From PNAI01 sp964575715 (GTDB lineage: Bacteria > Pseudomonadota > Alphaproteobacteria > Rhizobiales > Xanthobacteraceae): a stretch of 5,857 bases of DNA. Both the position numbers and the translations under genes were made by a program. Shown here one piece after another: positions 1 to 5,121 of the stretch. How positions within the stretch are numbered: the stretch's first letter is position 1; the number at the start of each line of letters is the position of its first letter. The notes under the pieces are model-generated. The model had not been told where the DNA came from and ran no database searches. It was given only the letters and a program-made list of their open reading frames with translations. Where the stretch lies: the NCBI GenBank assembly GCA_964575715.1, contig CAZNSG010000278.1:1-5857 (forward strand), written 5' to 3'.

Positions 1-1121
1 TCGGACTGAAGAACGTGGTCGCCAAGCTGCTCGGCGCGCAAATGCCCGTGCTGTCATGGTGGGCGATGGCTGCGGTGATCACGCGCGCGTCCACCACGCT
101 CACCATGCTGGCGATCTACATCGTCGGCGTCTGGCTTTACATCAAGGGCCTGACCAAGATTGGCGATATCATCACGTTTACCGGTTTCGCGGGTATGGTC
201 GTGACCCGGCTCGAACAGGCGGTGGGTTTCGCCAACCGGCTGTTCCTGGACGCGCCAAAGCTCAAGGAGTTTTTCGACGTCTACGACACCGTGCCGGCGG
301 TGCGCGACAGCCCGGACGCGATCGATCCGGGCCGCGTGCGCGGCCTGGTCGAGTTCAACCACGTGACGTTCTCCCACGATGGCGTGCGTCCCGCCGTCAG
401 CGATCTCAATTTCACCGTGCTGCCAGGCGAGACCATTGCCCTTGTAGGTCCGACCGGAGCGGGAAAATCTACCGCGCTCGCTTTGCTCTATCGTGTATTC
501 GACCCGCAATCCGGCAGTGTGAAGATCGACGGCATGGATATCCGCAGCCTAACGCTCGCCGGCCTGCGCCGCAACATCGGTGTCGTGTTCCAGGAAGTGC
601 TGCTGTTCAACCGATCGCTCGCGGAAAATCTGCGTATCGGCAACCCCGATGCGACGGACGAAGAACTCCGCATGGCATGCAAGCGCGCCCAGGCCCTCGA
701 ATTCATTGACAATAAGCCCGATGGAATGCAGACGAGCGCCGGCGAGCGCGGACGCGCGCTCTCGGGCGGCGAACGTCAACGAATCTCGATCGCGCGCGCG
801 TTGCTCAAGGATCCTCCAATCCTGATCCTCGACGAAGCAACAAGTGCGCTCGATGCAACCACCGAAGTCAAGGTTCAAGCCGCGCTCGAAGAGGTCATGA
901 AGGGGCGCACCACCTTCGTCATCGCGCATCGGCTTGCGACCGTTCGCAATGCAACGCGCATCTTCGTCTTCGAAGGCGGCCGCATCGTGGAGACTGGAAG
1001 CTTTGATGCGCTGATGAGGAATGCCGGCCCGTTCGCTGTGCTGGCCAAGGCGCAATTTCTGGCCACAGGCGCCACGCCCCATCAGATCGAGGAGCCGGCC
1101 GAGACGGATGCGGAGACGTAA
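1..1121 (+). CDS. ndvA: Cyclic beta-glucan ABC exporter, fused permease/ATPase, NdvA/ChvA type (5' truncated)
   Basis: This is the C-terminal part of a half-size ABC exporter with its membrane domain fused to its ATPase. The reading frame is open to the window's left edge, so the GTG at 15 is an internal codon, not a start. The first 60 or so residues hold the end of the membrane domain, with hydrophobic helices around the WWAMAAV and LAIYIVGVWLY stretches. The ATPase domain is complete: Walker A GPTGAGKS (447-470), Q-loop VFQE (around 588-599), signature LSGGE (759-773), Walker B ILILDE ending at 836, D-loop SALD, and the switch His of AHRL (927-929). Blocks such as EFF.VYDTVPAVRDSPDAIDPGR and LTLAGLRRNIGVVFQE.LLFNRS match what I recall of rhizobial NdvA and Agrobacterium ChvA, which export cyclic beta-1,2-glucan to the periplasm. 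Those proteins are about 590-610 residues, so roughly the first 220-240 residues lie outside the window. The substrate is inferred by resemblance; no glucan synthase gene is in view. A short acidic tail (EEPAETDAET) follows the domain. The gene converges on the thiolase. Confidence 0.9.
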   Translation, partial: GLKNVVAKLLGAQMPVLSWWAMAAVITRASTTLTMLAIYIVGVWLYIKGLTKIGDIITFTGFAGMVVTRLEQAVGFANRLFLDAPKLKEFFDVYDTVPAVRDSPDAIDPGRVRGLVEFNHVTFSHDGVRPAVSDLNFTVLPGETIALVGPTGAGKSTALALLYRVFDPQSGSVKIDGMDIRSLTLAGLRRNIGVVFQEVLLFNRSLAENLRIGNPDATDEELRMACKRAQALEFIDNKPDGMQTSAGERGRALSGGERQRISIARALLKDPPILILDEATSALDATTEVKVQAALEEVMKGRTTFVIAHRLATVRNATRIFVFEGGRIVETGSFDALMRNAGPFAVLAKAQFLATGATPHQIEEPAETDAET

Positions 1122-1135
1122 GTGTGTAATTCTAT

Positions 1136-1151
1136 CCGCGCGCGCGTGCGG
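1136..1151. terminator. GC-rich hairpin between convergent genes, possible weak bidirectional terminator
   Basis: The 50-base gap between the convergent exporter and thiolase genes holds an alternating C/G tract that can fold into a six-pair stem (1136-1141 with 1146-1151, one G-U pair) and a GCGC loop. Neither strand has a proper T-run after the stem: the plus strand continues with GCAAGAAAATTAC, and the minus strand reads into ATAGAATTACAC. A strong intrinsic terminator is therefore not supported. Its position between two converging stop codons is the main reason to list it. Confidence 0.25.
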
Positions 1152-1171
1152 GCAAGAAAATTACATGATCA

Positions 1172-2338
1172 CTATTTGATCCGTTCCAGGATGCTCACGT
1201 AGTTCGCCACCGCCGCGCCGCCCATGTTGAAGAGGCCGGCAAGCTTGGCGTCCTGCACTTGGATGTCGCCGGCGGCTCCGGCCAGCTGCATGGCGCAGAG
1301 CACGTGCATGGAGACGCCGGTCGCGCCGATCGGATGTCCCTTGGCCTTGAGTCCCCCTGACGGATTCACCGGCAGCCGCCCGCCCTTTGCGGTCCAGCCC
1401 TCCTTGATCGCGCGCGCGCCCTGCCCTTCGGGCACGAGCCCCATTGCCTCGTATTCGATGAGTTCGGCGATGGTGAAGCAATCGTGCGTCTCCACCAGTG
1501 AAAGATCGTTGAGTGCAATTCCCGCCGCAGCGAGCGCGCGATTCCAAGCTTGGGCGCAGCCCTCAAACTTGAGAATGTCCCGCCTGCCCATGGGCAGGAA
1601 GTCCTGCACGTGTTCGGCGGCGCGGAAAACGATCGCCTTGGGCAAGCGCAGCGCGGTTTCGACATCGGCCAGCACGAGCGCCGCGGCACCGTCCGATACC
1701 GGCGAGCAGTCGGTGCGCTTGAGCGGACCCGCTACGAACGGATTCTTTTCGCTCGCGTTGCGGCAGAATTCAAAGCCGAGATCCTTGCGGATTTGGGCGT
1801 AAGGGTTACCCACGCCGTTCTTGTGGTTCTTAGCCGCGATGAGGGCGAGTGCATCCGATTGATCGCCCCATTTCTGGAAATACAGCCCCGCGATGCGACC
1901 GAAGATGCCGGCAAAGCCGCCCTCGATGTCGGCTTCCTCACGCACATAGGACGCCTTGAGCAGGTTCCTGCCGACCTCGGCGGCGGGCGTCGTTGTCATT
2001 TGTTCGACGCCGACCACGAGCGCGATGCGCGCGGTTCTTGCCGCGATGGCTTTGAGTCCTTGATGTACGGCGGCCGAGCCGGTGGCGCAGGCGTTTTCCA
2101 CCCGAATCGCGCGCTTGAAGCGCAAGTCGGGCGAGGCCTGCAGCACCAGCGAAGCGGTGAAATCCTGGGCGGAAAAACCGGCGTTAAAATGGCCAAGCAC
2201 GATCTCATCGACATCCTTGGGCGCAACGCCGGCATCCGCGAGTGCCTCGTTGGTGACCCGCACGATCAGGCTCTCGACGCTCTCGCCCTCAAGCCGGCCG
2301 AACGGGCTATGTGCCCAGCCTACGATACAGGCCGTCAT
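1172..2338 (-). CDS. SCP2-type thiolase / acetyl-CoA acetyltransferase family protein
   Basis: The product is a complete 388-residue thiolase-superfamily enzyme that would form or cleave a C-C bond in acyl-CoA (thiolytic 3-ketoacyl-CoA cleavage, or the reverse condensation). The nucleophilic Cys is C84 in ENACATGSAA. The other motifs are CSPVSDGAAAL (211-221), HDCFTIAEL (285-293) and NPSGGLKAKGHPIGATG (325-341, with catalytic His335). The HDCF motif, and the absence of a C-terminal CxG cysteine (the equivalent region reads LFNMGGAAVANY), place it in the SCP2-thiolase group rather than with classical FadA/PhaA enzymes. There is no sterol-carrier SCP2 domain. The ATG is preceded by GGAGGG with a 6-base spacer, which fixes the start, and the stop is TAG. 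It is transcribed divergently from the carboxypeptidase and is probably monocistronic within the window. The exact substrate cannot be read from sequence. An acyl-CoA synthetase lies 2.8 kb away, but on the opposite strand. Confidence 0.9.
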   Translation of the reverse strand: MTACIVGWAHSPFGRLEGESVESLIVRVTNEALADAGVAPKDVDEIVLGHFNAGFSAQDFTASLVLQASPDLRFKRAIRVENACATGSAAVHQGLKAIAARTARIALVVGVEQMTTTPAAEVGRNLLKASYVREEADIEGGFAGIFGRIAGLYFQKWGDQSDALALIAAKNHKNGVGNPYAQIRKDLGFEFCRNASEKNPFVAGPLKRTDCSPVSDGAAALVLADVETALRLPKAIVFRAAEHVQDFLPMGRRDILKFEGCAQAWNRALAAAGIALNDLSLVETHDCFTIAELIEYEAMGLVPEGQGARAIKEGWTAKGGRLPVNPSGGLKAKGHPIGATGVSMHVLCAMQLAGAAGDIQVQDAKLAGLFNMGGAAVANYVSILERIK

Positions 2339-2344
2339 ACCGCT

Positions 2345-2350
2345 CCCTCC
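2345..2350 (-). promoter_or_regulatory. Shine-Dalgarno site of the thiolase gene
   Basis: Reading the minus strand, GGAGGG (continuing into AG) lies six bases before the ATG at 2338-2336. This is the strongest ribosome binding site in the window and settles the thiolase start. Confidence 0.8.
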
Positions 2351-2385
2351 GCGCTTTACTGCCGAATTTTGGATGCTTTCACAAA

Positions 2386-2413
2386 TTTACCACAGTCAAA
2401 AATAGAATATACT
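2386..2413 (+). promoter_or_regulatory. Candidate sigma-70-type promoter for the carboxypeptidase-GTPase unit
   Basis: TTTACC (2386-2391) resembles a -35 box at four of six positions, and TATACT (2408-2413) resembles a -10 box at five of six, with a 16-base spacer. It sits in the only AT-rich patch of the divergent intergenic region and would start RNA near 2420, leaving a leader of about 95 bases before the GTG at 2517. The match is by eye. Alphaproteobacterial promoters often diverge from the E. coli consensus, so this is a candidate only. Confidence 0.4.
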
Positions 2414-2427
2414 AATTGATGAAGTAT

Positions 2428-2455
2428 GGGCATCGTCGGCTTTGCGATTCGGCCC
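2428..2455 (+). other. Possible leader hairpin upstream of the carboxypeptidase gene
   Basis: GGGC-ATCG (2428-2435) can pair with CGAT (2445-2448) and GCCC (2452-2455) around the nine-base loop TCGGCTTTG, leaving a three-base TCG bulge on the 3' side. If the candidate promoter upstream is real, this hairpin would sit at the 5' end of the mRNA. No T-run follows, so it does not look like an attenuator terminator. A short stem like this can occur by chance in GC-rich DNA. Confidence 0.2.
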
Positions 2456-2502
2456 TCATTTGGTCTAGATAGCGGCGCAACTTGTGTGGAATCCGTCGAT
2501 CC

Positions 2503-2507
2503 GAGGT
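2503..2507 (+). promoter_or_regulatory. Shine-Dalgarno site deciding the carboxypeptidase start
   Basis: GAGGT lies nine bases before the GTG at 2517. The same GAGGTCC string lies eight bases before the ATG of the acyl-CoA synthetase at 5122. The in-frame GTG codons at 2484 and 2553 have no comparable site, so 2517 is preferred. Confidence 0.5.
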
Positions 2508-2514
2508 CCTACAT

Positions 2515-2562
2515 CCGTGCCAAGATCCGAACCAAGATCCGTACCAAAACCCGTGCCCTCTA
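2515..2562 (+). repeat. 12-base tandem repeat, about four copies, at the start of the carboxypeptidase gene
   Basis: The units are CCGTGCCAAGAT (2515-2526), CCGAACCAAGAT (2527-2538), CCGTACCAAAAC (2539-2550) and a decayed CCGTGCCCTCTA (2551-2562). The first three agree pairwise at 9-10 of 12 positions. In the carboxypeptidase frame the array encodes the four-residue repeat VPRS-EPRS-VPKP-VPSK just before the signal peptide. Two of the units contain an in-frame GTG (2517 and 2553), so the repeat overlaps the possible start codons. Confidence 0.7.
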
Positions 2563-3932
2563 AATTCACGCAGTTACGACTTTACGCCGCTGTCCTGGCC
2601 GCCGCCATCACGACGCTAGGGCCCTCGCGCGCCTCGGCCGAGGCGCTCCTCCTGATCGAGGCTGAAAGCGGCAAGGTGCTGTACGCGGAAAACGCCACTT
2701 ATCCGTGGTATCCGGCCTCGCTCGCCAAGCTGATGACCACCTACGTGGTCCTGCATGCGGTCAAGGATCGGCGTCTCACCCTCGACAGCCTGTTTACGGT
2801 GTCGCAATTCGCTTCCGTCCAGAAGCCCGCCAAGATGGGCCTCAGTCCCGGCATGCAGGTCACCGTCGACAACGCGCTCAAGATGCTCATGGTGCGGTCG
2901 GCGAATGATGTGGCGGTTGTGCTGGCTGAAGGCGTGTCCGGCTCGGTCGAAAATTTTGCCGATCAGATGAACGCTGCTTCAATGCGCCTCGGCATGACGC
3001 AATCGAGCTTTGTCAATCCCAACGGCATGCCGGCGGAGGACCAGATCAGCTCGGCGCGCGATCTAGCGATTCTCGCCCGCGCCTTGATCCGTGAATTTCC
3101 GGAGTACGACTTATATTGGCGCGTTCCGGCGATCAGATACGCCGGCAAGGTGACGCAGAACTACAACAAGCTGCTCGGCCGTTATCCCGGCACCGACGGC
3201 ATGAAGACCGGATTTATCTGCGCCTCGGGGTTCAATCTCGTGGCCTCGGCCACGCGCAACGGCCGCCGCTTGATTGCCGTGGTACTGGGATCAGCGAGCG
3301 CCAGTGCCCGCTCCGCCAAGGCCGCGTTGCTGCTTGAGCGCGGATTTAACGGAGCAGGCCTTGCGTGGCTGGCGCCGGCGCTCGGTACCGTCGAGTCGCT
3401 TCCCGCCATCGACGCCGCTCCGCCCAATCTGCGTGATGTCATTTGCAGTCCCAAGCGCAAGAAGCCGGCGGCGGAAAACGAGGACGACGACGAATCCGTC
3501 GAATACAAAGACGATCCAAACGGACAGCAAAACTTCAAATTGTCGAATCTCGGCCCACTGCACGTCAAGCCGGCCGCGCTGCTTGGTCCAAAAGTGGAAG
3601 CGGCAAATCCGATCGAAGTTTATGTCGGCGCATCACGCAGGCCCGCGGAATCGCAATTCATTGCAACGCGGGCAAAACTCAATGGCGTGCGCAAGCCTGC
3701 GAACAAGCCCGGCAAGTCGAGTTCGGGGCCGAGTAATCAGGTTGCGGCTGCGCCTGCGCCGCAATCGGCTCCGGCGTCGGACAGCAGCAATCTTCCAACC
3801 GCCGCGGATTCGGCTCCGCCTTGGATGAGCTTTGCGCCCGCTGCCGCACCATCAGCGACAGAATTTGTTCCCGGAGCGGCACAGATGCCGGTGCCGCGAC
3901 CACGGCCGAAAACCAAACCAATCGCGCAATGA
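2517..3932 (+). CDS. Exported D-alanyl-D-alanine carboxypeptidase (peptidase S11, DacA/DacF-like)
   Basis: This is a low-molecular-weight penicillin-binding protein. It removes the terminal D-Ala from peptidoglycan stem pentapeptides in the periplasm and so limits cross-linking. From the GTG at 2517 it has 471 residues. A basic, Pro-rich N-terminus precedes a hydrophobic segment (YAAVLAAAITTLG) and a likely signal-peptidase site, RASA|EA, after residue 41. All three catalytic motifs are present: SLAK (Ser68, Lys71), SAN (128-130) and KTG (230-232), with spacing like that of E. coli PBP5. After about residue 290 comes a long low-complexity tail instead of a recognisable PBP5 C-terminal domain: a KRKK patch, an acidic run (ENEDDDESVE), then Pro/Ala/Ser-rich sequence ending PVPRPRPKTKPIAQ. 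I see no C-terminal amphipathic anchor, so the mature protein may be soluble. In-frame GTG codons at 2484 (482 residues) and 2553 (459 residues) are alternative starts. The stop overlaps the next gene's start. The family is certain; the paralogue name (dacA, dacC or dacF) is not. Confidence 0.92.
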   Translation: MPRSEPRSVPKPVPSKFTQLRLYAAVLAAAITTLGPSRASAEALLLIEAESGKVLYAENATYPWYPASLAKLMTTYVVLHAVKDRRLTLDSLFTVSQFASVQKPAKMGLSPGMQVTVDNALKMLMVRSANDVAVVLAEGVSGSVENFADQMNAASMRLGMTQSSFVNPNGMPAEDQISSARDLAILARALIREFPEYDLYWRVPAIRYAGKVTQNYNKLLGRYPGTDGMKTGFICASGFNLVASATRNGRRLIAVVLGSASASARSAKAALLLERGFNGAGLAWLAPALGTVESLPAIDAAPPNLRDVICSPKRKKPAAENEDDDESVEYKDDPNGQQNFKLSNLGPLHVKPAALLGPKVEAANPIEVYVGASRRPAESQFIATRAKLNGVRKPANKPGKSSSGPSNQVAAAPAPQSAPASDSSNLPTAADSAPPWMSFAPAAAPSATEFVPGAAQMPVPRPRPKTKPIAQ

Positions 3933-5059
3933 TGGCCGGCGAGCTCGCGCGCCCGCCAAATCCCTTGCCGCTGACGGTATTGACCGGTTTCCTGGGCGCC
4001 GGAAAGACCACGCTCCTCAACCGGCTGATCAAGGACCCGGCGCTCGCGCAAACCGCCGTCATCATCAACGAATTCGGCGATATCGGGCTCGACCATCTGC
4101 TGGTCGAGCACATCGATGACAACCTCGTGCTGCTGCAGAGCGGCTGCCTGTGCTGCACCATGCGCGGCGATCTTGTCGGCGCGCTGGAAAAGCTGCTGCG
4201 CGACCTCGACAATGGCCGCGCGCGATTTAACCGCGTCATCATCGAAACCACCGGCCTTGCAGACCCCGCCCCGGTGCTGCAAACGGCCATGGTGCATCCC
4301 TACCTGGTGCTGCGTTTCCGGCTTGACGGTGTGATCGCCCTTGTCGATGCCATCAACGGGCTATCCACGCTCGACGCGCACTTGGAGTCGGTCAAGCAAG
4401 CCGCGGTCGCCGACCGGATCGTTCTGACCAAGACCGACCTTCTGGACACAGCGGAGCGGTGCGCGGCGGCCGGCGTGCTGCGCGCGCGCCTCGCGAAACT
4501 CAACCCCGCGGCACCGGTGCTCGATGCCGCCGCCGGAGAGGCATCCCCTGCCCGCCTGCTCGACTGTGGTCTCTATGATGCTCAAAGCAAGACTTCCGAC
4601 GTGCGGCGCTGGCTGGCCGAAGACGCCTATGCGGAGGCGGCGCACCACCATCACGCTCATCATCACGATTTGAACCGCCATGATGACCGCATCCGTGCTT
4701 TTTCCTTTGCGACCGACGCCGCCATCCCGGCCGCATCGTTCGATCTGTTCCTCGAACTGGTTCGCGCGATGCACGGATCAAATCTGCTGCGCTTCAAGGG
4801 CGTGGTGAAGCTCGCCGAGACGCCAGAGGCGCCGCTGGTCGTGCATGGCGTCCAGCATGTCCTACACCCGCCGGGGCGGCTTCCGCGCTGGCCCGACGAC
4901 GACCACCGCACCCGCCTCGTCTTCATCACCCGCGACGTCGAGGAACGCGCGATCCGCGAGTTGTTCGCTGCCTTTCTCAACCAAGCCGCCCCCGATCGGC
5001 CCGATCGTGCCGCATTGACGGATAACCCCCTGACCCCCTTCGGCGGGGCCGATCGTTAG
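3929..5059 (+). CDS. COG0523/CobW-family GTPase, YjiA-like putative metallochaperone
   Basis: The product is a 376-residue P-loop GTPase of the G3E group, whose members deliver or insert metal ions (Zn, Co, Ni) into client proteins. The order is: Walker A GFLGAGKT (20-27); INEFGDIG (46-53); the family's metal-binding CxCC motif as CLCC (73-76); ETTG (106-109), the G3/Walker B region; the base-recognition motif TKTD (167-170), in place of the classical NKxD; a His-rich linker HHHHAHHHD (239-247); and a CobW C-terminal domain (about 254-350), recognisable from LLRFKG and the VHGVQHVLHPP region. The overall pattern resembles E. coli YjiA more than true CobW, and no cobalamin genes are near. The ATG overlaps the carboxypeptidase TGA (ATGA) and has no clear ribosome site, which suggests translational coupling. 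A second ATG follows directly at 3932. The frame is open upstream to 3821, but that stretch lies inside the carboxypeptidase gene. The metal and client are unknown. Confidence 0.9.
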   Translation: MMAGELARPPNPLPLTVLTGFLGAGKTTLLNRLIKDPALAQTAVIINEFGDIGLDHLLVEHIDDNLVLLQSGCLCCTMRGDLVGALEKLLRDLDNGRARFNRVIIETTGLADPAPVLQTAMVHPYLVLRFRLDGVIALVDAINGLSTLDAHLESVKQAAVADRIVLTKTDLLDTAERCAAAGVLRARLAKLNPAAPVLDAAAGEASPARLLDCGLYDAQSKTSDVRRWLAEDAYAEAAHHHHAHHHDLNRHDDRIRAFSFATDAAIPAASFDLFLELVRAMHGSNLLRFKGVVKLAETPEAPLVVHGVQHVLHPPGRLPRWPDDDHRTRLVFITRDVEERAIRELFAAFLNQAAPDRPDRAALTDNPLTPFGGADR

Positions 5060-5108
5060 GCTTTCGCAGCGCTTGTCATGCGGGGGCGACTCTTGGATGT
5101 TACGCTCT

Positions 5109-5113
5109 GAGGT
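5109..5113 (+). promoter_or_regulatory. Shine-Dalgarno site of the acyl-CoA synthetase gene
   Basis: GAGGT lies eight bases before the ATG at 5122 and supports that start. The 62-base gap after the GTPase stop shows no convincing promoter or terminator, so read-through from the upstream pair is possible. Confidence 0.65.
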
Positions 5114-5121
5114 CCAGGCCC

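Noticed and set aside
15..17. GTG at 15 as the true start of the exporter
   Set aside because: The frame is open to the window edge, and the protein would lack most of its membrane domain. This is a truncation by the window, not a short gene.
549..1082. Minus-strand frame of 177 codons opposite the exporter ATPase domain
   Set aside because: The exporter ATPase motifs are unmistakable on the plus strand. The antisense frame shows no domain, no ribosome site and no conserved pattern.
1136..1151. Alternating CG tract as a Z-DNA element or recombination site
   Set aside because: The run is only about ten alternating bases, and similar CGCGCG runs recur within coding sequence here (for example near 85 and 795). 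GC-rich composition is a sufficient explanation.
1550..2419. A 289-codon plus-strand frame antisense to the thiolase
   Set aside because: It lies almost wholly over the thiolase, which has all its family motifs and a strong ribosome site. The frame's composition (Arg/Gly/Asp-rich, no recognisable domain) is what an antisense shadow in GC-rich DNA looks like.
3821..3928. N-terminal extension of the GTPase to an upstream ATG at 3821
   Set aside because: It would overlap the carboxypeptidase by over 100 bases and adds a Cys/Arg/Thr-rich segment unlike COG0523 N-termini. Family members begin shortly before the P-loop, which fits the ATG at 3929.
3679..4297. Minus-strand frames of 186-203 codons opposite the carboxypeptidase tail and GTPase
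   Set aside because: They overlap two recognised genes and cross their junction. The sequences look like low-complexity shadow translations.
4994..5055. GATCGG-C-CCGATC palindrome, a further GATCG copy, and a CCCC/GGGG stem near the GTPase stop, as a terminator or protein-binding site
   Set aside because: They lie inside codons for Pro-Asp-Arg repeats and the Gly-rich C-terminus. No T-run follows the stem, so codon bias explains them better.
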